Origin: Alviniconcha marisindica
Lineage: Eukaryota; Mollusca; Gastropoda; Provannidae
Direction: 5' to 3'
Length of the DNA: 64,000 nucleotides
Assembly (NCBI GenBank): GCA_018857735.1
Contig: JABMCL010001519.1
Location: 278,501 to 342,500, forward strand
The notes beneath the pieces were generated by a model. It did not search any database, had not been told where the DNA came from, and saw nothing but the letters and a program-made list of their open reading frames with translations. The first letter of the stretch is position 1; the number at the start of each line of letters is the position of its first letter. Both the position numbers and the translations under genes were made by a program. Shown piece after piece: positions 13,900 through 25,325 of this stretch.

Positions 13900-14045
13900 A
13901 CGGTTGCCAAAACAGGTGTCGATCAGCACAAAAAGTTACCCCTGGAGAAGGAAATTCTCCAGTCTCTCCTGCCGGGGATCGAACCCACGACCTTCCGATC
14001 ACGAATCTGGCGCTCTGCCACAGCACCTCCCGCCCCTGTTGATCT
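13900..14045 (-). mobile_element. tRNA-derived element (second SINE type)
   Basis: On the minus strand there is a box A-like TGGCAGAGCGCC and a box B GGTTCGATCCC spaced as in a tRNA, within GGTCGTGGGTTCGATCCCCGG. No closing acceptor stem is visible. The downstream part (GGAGAATTTCCTTCTCC, a short hairpin) is not tRNA. It is best read as a SINE fragment or tRNA-derived head rather than a working tRNA gene. Confidence 0.65.
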
Positions 14046-14599
14046 CATTCATGTTTAATAACGCAGCAGTTACAAGCGACAACGGAACCGCAGCTTCGCA
14101 TAGCTAATGACAGGGCAAGACAACTGATCCTCTGTTTGTCAGACAGACAGCACAGTTAGAAACCACGCCAGAATTAGACCTATCCAACAAATGGCGCTCT
14201 TCACCCAGCTCGTCAACATACGGATGGGATTACCCGGGTCATCTGTAGCCTACAGTCAGACGTACCTAGTGTCGGCAACAAAGAAACAAGGCCGTGACAG
14301 GCTCAAGAAATAAACACAGGACACTCAGTACCGCAGGTTCAGTAAATCATTGAAACTCATGTCCGTATCTGTGTAACTCTCGCGTAAATAACGAGGACGG
14401 TAACGACATACAGCTTACGAAATAAACAAAACCATTGCGTAGTAAAGTAACTCTGCGAAGATCAGTCGTGGCGGTAAAAATAAAGCAGGACTTATAAAGA
14501 CATGTACGCGACTCGGGGGGGGGGGGGGGGGGAGGGGGGGGGGTAACATTAGGAACTCATATAAAATAAAATAAAGTGAAGCAAGAATGATAGAGTTCT

Positions 14600-14825
14600 A
14601 AAACAAGACTGGACAGGAAAACAACATAGCTCAACCAAAAAAACAAATAAACAGATAAGTGATTTACCTTTTTATCTCATTTTCCATCGTTTTTCGCCGT
14701 GTAACTGTTGTTTAAGCGTCGTTTTGTAGCTTGGTAAAGGTGATTACCCCGAAAATTTGCAGTGTGTTTTTGTCCCAATAAATAGCGTTCTTTTGAACCT
14801 TTTATGTGTTTGGATCTTAGGAACT
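14600..14825 (+). repeat. Dispersed repeat A, copy 1
   Basis: Shared with 30,590-30,765 and 55,015-55,210. Landmarks in order: ATCTCATTTTCCA, TGTTTAAGCGTCGTTTTGTA, GGTGATTACCCCGAAAATTT, TGTCCCAATAAATAGCG, GAACCTTTTATGTGTTTGGA. No protein coding is evident. It could be the 3' part of a retroelement that carries its own AATAAA. Confidence 0.75.
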
Positions 14826-15141
14826 CATAGACTAGCTCTCGAGACCAGTCGTGCAAATACGCAGGACTGAACGACGTGTGTGCATCAAACATGCTAACAA
14901 AATAAAGACAACATTTAGCCAAGCAAACCACAGACTCACTGCAAAGATCAGTCAGATAAGCAGATAAAAGAGCGTAATAATGAGAATTTACAGCGCTTAA
15001 TTTTCCAATAAAACCCGAAGCGCGTACGTAATGATGACAATCAACCCTACAAAGCATTCAATTGATAACACTACACAGTAATCACTAACCAAAACACTCC
15101 GCTGCAATACACCAGCACTCTCACCAATAACAGTTACCACA

Positions 15142-15180
<39 letters not shown>

Positions 15181-15696
15181 GTGGACACATCGGTGTTGGA
15201 GATTTAAAAAAATTAAAAATTAATGGAGGAAATGGCGTGAAACGTTTGTAGAACGAATAACTGAAAATCAAAAAGAACGGAAAGGTTTCGAATGAAGCTG
15301 AATGGACCAGGAAGGCAGAAATCAAGGTTCCCATTGCTGAGAACCCACATTTATTGAATGTTTTTTCTTTAAAGCCGGAAGTAATTCATAGGGCAGAGAC
15401 CTTAATTTCTGCGTCCACGGCACCCAACTAAGCAGGACACAGGGAGACACCCTGATCCCAGCTCACGGAACTCGGGAGGGCACCGACTAAATAAATCGTC
15501 GACTTGCTGTCAAGATCGGTCGTGCACGTAAACAGAACACAAAAGCGTAGTTGTGGAACGGGCAACATTTCAGTTATAAATTTCCACCTGTCACCCACGA
15601 AATAAATCTTTGCAGTTATTGCCGCTACTTTTCTCCTGCGGAGGCAGGAACCCTAGCAGACAGCGACGTGGGAAGAGGGGCGGGGATTATGTCTAC

Positions 15697-16352
15697 AGTA
15701 ACGCTACTCTCACCAGCAGTAACGCTACGCTCTCACCAGTAACGCTACACTCTCACCGCCAGAAACGCTACACTCTCACCGCCAGAAACGCTACACTCTC
15801 ACAAGCAGTAACGCTACACTCTCACCAGTACCAGTAACGCTACACTCTCACCAGTAACGCTACACTCGCCAGCAGTAACGCTACACTCTCACCAGTACCA
15901 GTAACGCTACACTCTCACCAGTACCAGTAACGCGACACTCACACCAGTAACGCGACACTCGCCAGCAGTAACGCTACTCTCTCACCAGCAGTAACGCAAC
16001 ATTCTCACCAGCGGCAACGCTACGCTCTCACCAGTACCAGTAACGCAACACTCTCACCAGTACCAGTAACACTACGCTATCACCAGTACCAGTAACGCGA
16101 CACTCTCACCAGTAACGCGACACTCACCAGTAACGCTAGTCACCGGCAGTAACGCGACACTCACCAGCAGTAACGCTACACTCTCACCACCAGTAACGAG
16201 ACGCTCTCACCAGCAACGCGACACTCTCACCAGTAATGCTACACTCTCACCAGCAGTAACGCCACACTCTCACCAGTAACAACGCCGCACTCTCATCAGT
16301 AACAATGCTACACTCTCACCAGCAGTAACGCTAAACTCTCACCAGCAGAATG
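15697..16352 (+). repeat. Minisatellite, ~16-30 bp variable unit
   Basis: It is built from CAGTAACGCTACACTCTCAC with optional CAG or CAGTAC insertions, so that unit length alternates. The CpG in AACGC is kept in most copies and changed to AATGC or AACAC in a few. Confidence 0.95.
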
Positions 16353-17239
16353 ATCACCTGAATTGTTGGGGACGGAGATGAGAAGGGGGATGGAGCGAAA
16401 GGAGAAGACGACATGGTGAAACTATCATGCAGAGCTGTACACAGGTGAAATACAGTTACTAGTATCGAGCCTAGAATGTTTGACGGGTAATCATCATTGC
16501 AGTAAGAAATACAAATGCTGACGTATAAGCAAAACAGAAAAGCGATTCTTTCATAGCCATGCAACTGTTGACTAGCTGCCTGTTGTCTCTGCTTGAAGTC
16601 CAGTACACAACCAATGCGACCGACTCAAAATCCAATCCATCACTGTCGCTGCCGAGTCCAGTTCATCGCTGTTGCTATTACTGAAATGCTGTTCTAAAAC
16701 AGTCTCACGGGTCCATCGCTTTCCTCCCAGACTGCCAGGCAGACGACGGGCGAGACAGGGTGCGACCCTAACCTTCCCCACAAATTACTGTCCGTCCCTT
16801 GGGGCCCTGTTGCCCTGGATTCCAGCAAAGACTGAGCGGGTCATCGACTGACCAGTGGGGCAGCCGCTTGTCAGCTGTGGACATAATTATTGTAGCGTAT
16901 GGGAATCAAACTGCAGAATGTCAGTTCATTTTTATTTATTTTTACATTTAATAGCCTGTCACCAGACCACTGACCGAGCAGTACGGGTTTTCAATGTGAG
17001 CACGTCAAAAACAACCAAAAACAAAACAAAAAAGGACTACCAGGTCTGCGTGGACACTGTCTGAAACAAAGTGAAAGACTGCATTTTCAGTTTATCCACT
17101 GACCATGCAGTGAGATAACTGTGTTGTCAAGTGTGTTACACGCTAGATGGGTCATTGAAACTTTGTACGCGTAATGTCCACTTCGGTAGCGCATATGTAC
17201 ATAGCAAAAGTTTTTATTTGCTGGGCGACCCAGTTATTT

Positions 17240-17245
<6 letters not shown>

Positions 17246-17298
<53 letters not shown>

Positions 17299-17402
17299 CG
17301 ACTTGTACTTAAATCTTTAATAATAGTAATTTATGGCGTCCTACCTCGCAAGAGCCGGAGGATGCTTACAAAGACCTACAGATGCGCGTTTTTACCACAT
17401 TC

Positions 17403-17459
<57 letters not shown>

Positions 17460-17460
17460 C
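17246..17460 (+). repeat. (TC)n run and (AC)n(TC)n run
   Basis: TC from 17,246 to 17,296, one of the few arrays with TC on the plus strand. AC with one AA interruption then TC from 17,403 to 17,467. Confidence 0.94.
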
Positions 17461-17651
17461 TCTCTCTTGTGTAATGAGGTATCGTCATCTCTCTTCTATT
17501 AATCCATATGCAAATATTTCAGTCTTAGTTCTTTATCAAAGATGGGCTATGTTTTGGACATCTAGCAGACTGGAGTCATGCCGTGGACTTAACGGGGTTG
17601 GTTGTTGTTTGTCCCGTCAGCATTGGGTCACCTCGGAACGACTTTAATTAC

Positions 17652-18166
17652 CACGGCGGTGGGCCTTGTTTTGGGATGTCGGTTTAACGTGGAGTACACG
17701 GCAGTGGGCCTTGTTTTGGGATGTCGTTTTAACGTGGAGTACACGGCGGTGGGCCTTGTTTTGGGATGTCGTTTTAACGTGGAGTACACGGCAGTGGGCC
17801 TTGTTTTGGGATGTCGTTTTAACGTGAAGTACACGGCGGTGGGTCTTGTTTTGGGATGTCGTTTTAACGTGGAGTACACGGCGGTGGGTCTTGTTTTGGG
17901 AATGTCCGTTTTGGGATTGTTTAACGTGGAGTACACGGCGGTGGGTCTTGTTTTGGGATGTCGTTTTAACGTGAAGTACACGGCGGTGGGTTTGGTTGTT
18001 TTGGGATGTCGTTTTAACTTTTGGAAGTACACGGCGGTGGGTTGTTTTGGGATGTCGTTTTAACGTGGAGTACACGGCGGTGGGTCTTGTTTTGGGATGT
18101 CGTTTTAACGTGGAGTACACGGCGGTGGGTCTTGTTTTGGGATGTCGTTTTAACGTGAGTACCCGT
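17652..18166 (+). repeat. Minisatellite, 45-bp unit, about 11 copies
   Basis: The unit is GGTGGGCCTTGTTTTGGGAT, GTCGTTTTAACGTGGAG and TACACGGC. The first six copies have exact 45-bp spacing; later copies have small insertions. 45 is a multiple of three, so open frames run through on both strands (a repeated 15-residue peptide), but there is no sign of a gene. Confidence 0.96.
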
Positions 18167-18650
18167 TTTAACTAAAAACGTAACAACGTTTTCAGTGCGT
18201 TCGAAAACACACACACACGCAAGACAGGAGTAGACTTTGAACTACCGATAGACTATAGACAGTTGGCATGAACTCACTGGTGGGGAAACTAACGGGGCTG
18301 CGTCAATCAGCAGGCTATTGTCACTATTCTTGTATAACCACCCTACCCGTCAGTCTGCAACGTGTCGGCCTGCTGCGCGCCGTTAGGAGGGAAGGCGATG
18401 GTGGCAGACAGAAGTCATCTGCCAAACATATTTCATTTATGACTACCGCCCCACTTCACAAGGTAGGTTTCCGACTTCTGGCTACTTCGGTAGTCGTGTT
18501 GTCCATGCAGTTGTCTCCCTTATTCGGCCCGGGGATGAAATTACCAGGGCGAAACCCTAAAGCTGGATTTCCGCCATAGGAAGTTATCATTAGTCAATGG
18601 CATTCTTCTGTTTCTAGTCAGTACATGTTGCACATGAATCATGAAGACTG

Positions 18651-18651
<1 letters not shown>

Positions 18652-18687
<36 letters not shown>
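18652..18687 (+). repeat. Poly-C homopolymer of ~36 nt
   Basis: The longest of many C or G runs in the window. Others: 5,490-5,508, 7,072-7,089, 7,757-7,778, 10,897-10,919, 14,515-14,543 (G), 26,003-26,020, 26,620-26,638 (G), 28,471-28,487, 35,240-35,264 (G), 53,157-53,178 (G), 59,605-59,618 (G) and 60,665-60,680. Confidence 0.95.
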
Positions 18688-19156
18688 ACCCCCACCCTCC
18701 GACAAAAACAAAAACAAAAACCTCCGTATCAAGCAAAAAAAATTGACGATTTTTGCGAGCCACTTCTTCTTCTCTGTATGCTCCAGGACTTTTCGACCGG
18801 AAAGGCTTACTGTTGACTATGCAATACACAGTACACGTATACTAACGTTCAAGATCTAGTGTTCAAGAACCACTGATCACGATCAGCTCTGGGTTTTATG
18901 GCGGCACGGGCTACAGGGTGGTGGTGGTGGTCATCAATCTACTATAATTATATAAAACTAATTACAAACAGCGGTTGAAAAAGTATGTACAGAATGACAA
19001 ATTCCGTGTTTATTCTTCTACTTTTCAATAGCTTTGTGTGTAGCAAAGGACACACACGCACCCCGCAAGCACAAACACACACGCACCCCGCACACACAAA
19101 CACACACACACGCACACACATACACACACGCACGCACACACACACAAGCAAGCGCG

Positions 19157-19228
<72 letters not shown>

Positions 19229-19611
19229 CACATACACACAAACACACACACACAAAGCGCGCGTGCTCTCACGCATATGCTCAGAGGAAAATGGCATCAC
19301 AGGTTTCTCAGAAGATAACCCAAAACGAGTATTTAAATCAACACACCACCTTTCAGAACTGCCAGGTTCTGCCAGCTGTTCAGCCCAGTCACCTAACAAC
19401 GATATGTGATTAAGTACATCATCGATCAAGACACAGGACTGTTTGTCATGGGTCATCAATCACAGCAGATACGCGCTCGTCATAATTATGCAGATTCATC
19501 CCCGGCCCGCCGGGGTTACGAGGCGAATGATCGACGACCAGACTACCCCCAGAACACATCCGTGATCAAGAACAATTACATACGTATTTGCGTCTGCTTC
19601 CGAACACTCTC

Positions 19612-19612
<1 letters not shown>

Positions 19613-19694
<82 letters not shown>

Positions 19695-19788
19695 GGAGAC
19701 GAGAGACGGAGACAGAGATGGTGACAGTCCGACAGACAGAGTGATCAAGAACAATGACATTAATCGCGTCTGCTTCTGAACACTCAAC

Positions 19789-19853
<65 letters not shown>
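19613..19853 (+). repeat. Two (AG)n arrays in a larger duplication
   Basis: Runs at 19,615-19,692 and 19,794-19,852. Their left flanks are duplicated: TGATCAAGAACAAT..GCGTCTGCTTC..AACACTCAACA precedes both, so the array was copied with ~60 bp of unique flank. Confidence 0.93.
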
Positions 19854-20149
19854 AAACTTCAATTAAAAACTGACAATTATCATCATCAATTAGCGAAAAA
19901 CCACTAATCAACTTTGATTAAAAACCAACATAATTATCATCATCAATTAACGAAAACACCACTGAATCAATTCCTCAATCAACGACTGAGTCAACATAGA
20001 TTTAACGACACATGATGAAGGAGCTGCGAAGCCGCCTGTTGCATAATAATGTCATGCACAGTGAAGAGGAGGCGGACAGACACTGAGACAGACACACAAA
20101 CACTGAGAAAGACAGACAGACAAACACTGAGACAGACTGTTCTCAGGTC

Positions 20150-20600
20150 ACTCTCACCTCCCACAGTGGACAGGACATGTTGAACAAGTTCCAGACCCGT
20201 CATCGGTTGCGACGTTGCCGACAAACACACGGCCGCGGTTCCTCCCTCTGCGCTCGTGTCCGCGTGCATCACCGTTAGTGTCACGCTCACTCTCACCCGC
20301 CAGCGTTGCGCCCACCATGGTCATGAATGCAGCCGCTACGATGCCGTCGCCGCGCTCACCCCACCCGCCGCCAATTATGCTAATCACCAAAGGTCAGCCC
20401 GATCACTCGACAATGCCGCCTCGTCGAGCAACAGCAGTGATCGCCGGCATAGGGAACAGCATCATCCGGAAAGTGCCAGAACTAGCTGACTGAGTCACGT
20501 CTTACATCAGCGTGCCCTACGTCTCGGTCGCCGGGCGTTCCAGTGCAGTCGGGCGCACGCAACAGCCGGCCGGGCCGGTCCGGGTCTCAGGATGGGTCAG
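20150..20600 (-). other. CpG-dense patch with a possible first exon
   Basis: This stretch is much richer in CpG and GC than its neighbours. On the minus strand a reading frame with ATG near 20,263 (MHADTSAEGG..TGLELVQHVLSTVGG) runs into a strong donor, GGGAG|gtgaga, near 20,155. Another frame from ~20,330 is also open. I recognise no domain and see no partner exon, so this may be a promoter/first exon of a gene whose other exons lie outside or are too divergent to see. Confidence 0.25.
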
Positions 20601-21378
20601 AGACACTATATATATACACAACACCTTGCTGTACGTAGCAGGCTGTTTCCCTGGGTTGGTCACACGGTCAGTCCTTGGCGAGGGGCGGAAGAAAGGCAGT
20701 TACAGAAACGGCCCAGAAACGGCCAACGCAATTCCAACACAGCAATTGATCATTTCCGCAAGACCGGCGCTATGGCTGCTGAGGAGGATTCGATCAGCTC
20801 GTGTGCTGAACACGACCCTGAATGCAGCCAAGTATTGCAGCACGAAACGAAAAAAGAAAAGAAAAAAAGAAAGAAAAAAAAGACACTCAGCGGTTTACTT
20901 TGGCCAAAATCATTGGCGAACTTTACTCGTCTTTGTTGTCACCTTGTCGATTTTGCTGTAACTAATTGCTATGCCACTGAGCGTGGCGAACGCAGTCACT
21001 GATTTATGAACGCCGCAATCAATCTGAAAGGGAACTATTATGACCGAGGTTAGAACTGAACATTTTGGTCTGGCTGAAATTGACTTTAACGTGACCCAGC
21101 GGCTTAGGTTCGAGTACCGGTGGAGGCGGGGTTCAGGGGCCGTTTTTTCAGGTGCTGCTTGTCGACATTCCTGTGCTCGTCAATGCCACCTCACTTTTTT
21201 TTCTTTTTGCAGAACACGCACTAAGATCGCTGAACACCGTCGTGTTAAAGATCCCACGTCCCTATTTCCACACGATAAGGCCTAACGGTCGGTGGCGCCG
21301 TATGACTGCTGCAGATTGAACAAGTGAAAAAAGAAAAAATTAAAAACAAAAAACAAACAAGCAAACAAAAACACCACA

Positions 21379-21439
<61 letters not shown>

Positions 21440-21489
21440 GCACGGAATGAAATAAAATCGCGGTTAGTACAGGCAATTGTAGCGGTAGT

Positions 21490-21597
21490 CTCGGGGCTGT
21501 TAGCCCATTAACCGTCCGTCTGACCGGCAATTAGCCTATTAACCGTCCGTCTGACCGGCAATTAGCCTATTAACCGTCTGTATGACCGGCAGTAAAT
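21490..21597 (+). repeat. Three ~40-bp tandem copies
   Basis: AGCCTATTAACCGTCCGTCT plus GACCGGCAATT is present three times, with the last copy changed to TCTGTATG. Confidence 0.9.
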
Positions 21598-22039
21598 CTT
21601 GTGTCCAGGGCCAGAGAGCCATCCACGGCTTCAGCCAGCTCTTGTCCGGCGCGGAGACGCTGGTGGAGATCGGTCGTTAACGACGTCTGCAAACAGCAGC
21701 AATCTGCTGCAGGGTTCACGATGGATGTTGCCCTCACCGACCCCTGCAGCTACGGTGGAATCCGCGGTGGCAGGGTGGGATTAGTCACCCGCCTAGATCA
21801 ATAGGCAGGTAGCTCAGAGTGCCAGAACAATCAACCTACCCCGCCCGGTCTGCGTCAGTTCGGGCCTGCGTGGAAGAACGAGCGACCCATCCTACCAGCT
21901 TCGTGTATCACCGGAAAGTCGTACAGATCCATCCCTTACGGCGCGGTTTCTCTACCCAGTACAACGAGTATACAGTCTCAGAAGAATCCACCCTTATGTA
22001 GTTATAAGCTTGTAGTACAAACTCTCCAAATACTTTGTC

Positions 22040-23285
22040 GGCCCCTGTTTCCAGATATGTCGGAACAGTCTACCTTGTCAGCCTCTATTTCCGTATATGT
22101 CAGAACAGTCTACCTTGTCAGTCTATTTTTATATATGCCAGAACAGTCTACCTTACTTTGTCAGTCTCTATTTCTGTACATGTCAGAACAGTCAACCGTG
22201 TCGGCCTCTATATGTCAGAACAGTCTACCTTGTCGGCCTCTATTTCCATGTATCCATATATGCTAGAACAGCCTGCAATGTCGGCCTGTATTCCAGAAGT
22301 GAGAACAGCCTACCTTGTCGGCCTCTATTTCCATATGTCTGAATAGTCTACCTTGTTAGCCTCCATTTCCATACATGCCAGAAGAGCCTACCTTGTCAGC
22401 CTGTATTCCAGACGTCAGAACAATCTACCCTGCTGGCCTGTATTCCAGACGTCAGAACAGCCTACTTTGTCGGCCTGTATTCCAGACTTCAGAACATTCT
22501 ACCTTGTTGGCCTGTATTCCAGACGTCAGAACAGCCTGCCAAGTCGGCCTGTATTCCAGACGTCAGAACAGTCCACCTTGTTGACCTGTATTCCAGACGT
22601 CAGAACAGCCCACCTTGTCGGCCTGTATTCCAGACGTCAGAACAGTCTACCATGAGTTGTCAGCCTGTATTCCGGAAATGTAGACAGTCTACCTTTAGTT
22701 GTCAGCCTGTACTGCATGATGTAGAGCTTAATGTCCTCGGATGTCGGGCTGACATATTAGGACAAACTGTGACCAATGCGTAAGCATGGTTCAGTGTTGC
22801 TTTACGTTCACAGAAACCATACGGCTCATTAGGACGGGGAGCCCAGGACGACCTCCAAGACTTTCACACAGCTCCTGAACTCTGTACTGTATACGTCAGA
22901 ACTGCCTTTTATACCTTGTTGGCCTGTACTCAAGACGTCCGAAAAGCCTACCTTGTTGGCCTGTATTCCAGTCAGAACAATACCTCGAGGTGTCGGCTTG
23001 TATTCCACGATGTCAGAACAGCCCCATGTATTCCAGTGTCGGAACAATTTACCTCGTCAGCCTGTACGTGTTCCACAATGTCAGAACAATTGTAGACTGT
23101 CACCCTGTATTCCAAAGTCAGAACGACGTTCCACCTTGTCAGCTTGTATTCCAGACGTCACAACTATCTTGCCTTGTCATGTAACCGGTCTTCCATATGT
23201 CGGCACAATCTTGTATACTTTGCCTTGTCATGTAACCGCTGTTCCAGATGTCGGCACAATCTATCTCGTCAACTAGCAATCCTTT
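22040..23285 (+). repeat. Long degenerate minisatellite, 37-40 bp unit
   Basis: The left part has units CAGAACAGTCTACCTTGTCA, GCCTCTATTTCCATATATGT. From ~22,370 the unit is CAGAACAGCCTACCTTGTCG, GCCTGTATTCCAGACGT, about 37 bp. From ~22,680 the array is broken up, interrupted at 22,740-22,880 by a reverse SINE 3' module (ACGTTCACAGAAACCATACG), and it fades by 23,285. The gradient suggests the centre is youngest. Confidence 0.93.
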
Positions 23286-25006
23286 GTCAGCGCGATCAAC
23301 TTCGTCGGCATCGAATTTTGCAGTGTATGGCGTTCGTTTGTCAGTCTGTCAACACTCTGCCCTCGTCAGCATCGACACTGGACAACACGAACCCTAACCA
23401 ACTTGTGCAAACCCTCCGGCGACATTACAAGGCCTCGATTATTATTTTCACCTCATGACAGTGCCCACGTTCCGAGTCCATAAGGCTGCATAAACCGACA
23501 CAAACATACGATTGCACAGCTGGCCCCGTCCCGGACCGATCCGATCCGACCTATAGTCCCGTGCGTTCTGCTATGGGCTTTTTAAAACGTTGCTGGCTGT
23601 GTTCCGACAGTGTTGCACAAACAGTCTGGAGAAGGAAGAAAAACTGGATGGTCACAAAAAAATGGGGCCCGACTACATAACCTTGCCCGGTTCCATTGCT
23701 GGCACAGCTGCCGTCTCGGGGATACCGCTGCAGCAATGCAAAAACTATTTTTTTTAAAGGTGCAGATGGTTGTTGTTTTTTAACTGACGTGTAGCTTTTT
23801 TTGTCTTTCTTTTTTAAACTGACGTCTAGCTTTACTTTTTCCCTTGTTTTTCTCTCCCTTTCTTTGTCGTCTTGTTTAAAAAGAAAGTCCTCGATGCTGT
23901 GATTTTGTCTCAGTGTTGACAGAACAAGCAGCAAAATGAACGACGAAGCAACAAAATCCAAACAAAGCCCTATATAGTTATTCGCGGCTTTTTCTGCTAG
24001 GAAAGCTCACCACTGTTTGTTTCGACAGACCGGAAACATTAGCACACTCGAGCGGATTTGTCGTAGCCTATTATTAAAAAAGCGTTGACACACCTTATTA
24101 CCGTTTGGCTAAAATCGCTCGATTAAGCCAAGCTGAAACATTTAGTTGTTTCAAGTTTACCTTTGACAGCTTTTTTACAAAACACGTTAAAACGAAAACT
24201 GATGCCCGCACGTGCGACGCGCAGCATATAAGCTCAGCAGAGCTGATAGAATTACAGTACGCGGGGTTTTTCACATGGCGTTGTTTCTCAAGACAGCGGC
24301 TTTCCCACATCTGCCTAAGGAGGTGTGTAAAAATGTGCTGAAAGGTTGTTTCGCGGCGTGTTGCCATTGTGTCGCACGAGCGCAGGAGATTGCGGCGGAT
24401 TGGGGATGCTGTAAGCTGGGATGGAATGTGTGCGCTTCAATACGATTCATTGATTTTCTTGGTTATCCCTATTTCTAATGCAATTTTCAGTAAATGGAGA
24501 CAGCCGTACAAACAGAGTAGCTACAATGCTGGTGGAGTATAGCCGATGTATTGAATGTTACGATATTTTTGCTTGTTGTTTTATATGGCATGTTTACTTA
24601 ACGTTGGACTAATTCGGTTTTATTCGTCGGTTCGGAGCCACTGAAGTTCAGCTACCTGTCGACTTATTTTTTATACTGCATCTGGCCACTTTTGTTTATT
24701 CTGGTCTCCAGTCGCGCATTTTCCCTCTTAAAATGACTCATGACTGCTATGTCGTAGAAGGTAGTTCGAGGAAGCTGGACAATGATTTTGCGGAACGTCC
24801 AGTCAACCGTGATGGTCATCGGTGCGAGAAAAAGGGCCTCCATCCCCACCCCACCCCCACAACAAAAGATACATATATGTAACCGAGTGTATTGTACTAC
24901 ATGTTTCGGGCCATGACTTTTTAACCTTTTCTTTCCTGTCCCTTTTCCTTTTTGGTTGGGTGGGAATTTATGGCCCCAATTATCTAAGGTGTTAAAACCT
25001 GTGCGC
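23286..25006. other. Non-coding unique sequence
   Basis: No exon, repeat or RNA gene was recognised. An AACGTCCAGTCAACCGTGATGG fragment at ~24,795 also occurs at 26,350. Confidence 0.5.
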
Positions 25007-25325
25007 TGGGCCGGTTTGGCCAAGCGGTAAGGCGTTAGGCTGGTAAGAGGAAGGACCTCGGTTCGATACCGCTTCGGCTCTCCTTTCTCTTCAAAAAGGT
25101 TGTGGTTTGTGGACACTGTCTTGTGACTTTGTCCATCACTTCCTACTGAAACATTAAAATGGCTCTATCGCTGCCCACCTTAATGCAGAAGTCATTCTGG
25201 TGGTGACAGTGTAGCGATAGGTATATAATCTCCCTCTTCCCCCACCTCCATACCCCCTTCTCCCCGTCCCTAATAAGCCGTACGGTTTCTGTGGACGTTA
25301 AGCACCATGTTTACTTACTTACTTG
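25007..25325 (+). mobile_element. tRNA-derived SINE, copy 1
   Basis: The 5' end is tRNA-like with a box A (TGGCCAAGCGGT, 25,017-25,028) and a perfect box B (GGTTCGATACC, 25,060-25,070). A ~200-bp body follows with ATGGCTCTATCGCTGCC and GTCATTCTGGTGGTGACAG. It ends with AAGCCGTACGGTTTCTGTGG and a (ACTT)n tail, TTTACTTACTTACTT. It matches copy 2 at 61.7 kb over its whole length. I saw no clear target-site duplication here. Confidence 0.9.

Larger units (their letters stand above)
12646..15696. other. Non-coding; tRNA-like element and repeat A
   Basis: Apart from the tRNA-derived element at 13.9-14.05 kb, the 29-bp G tract at 14.5 kb, repeat A and the CA run at 15.15 kb, the sequence looks unique, with no exon supported. 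A 13,362-13,553 frame is open but compositionally non-coding. Confidence 0.55.

Noticed and set aside
13970..14045. Functional tRNA gene on the minus strand
   Set aside because: Box B is perfect but no acceptor stem closes, and the flanks look SINE-like.
17602..18120. Long reading frames on both strands
   Set aside because: They are a by-product of a 45-bp tandem unit without stops; no splice sites, no domain, low complexity.
20592..21002. Plus-strand coding gene
   Set aside because: The frame ends in a KKEKKKRKKK run from AAAAGAAAAG repeats; no domain and no splice pattern.
21060..21290. Another tRNA-derived SINE
   Set aside because: A box B-like GGTTCGAGTACC and TTAAAGATCCCACGTCC are present, but no box A at the right distance and no second copy.
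25008..25082. Functional tRNA gene
   Set aside because: Boxes A and B are good, but the same head is followed by the same ~240-bp body and ACTT tail at 61.7 kb, so it is a SINE.
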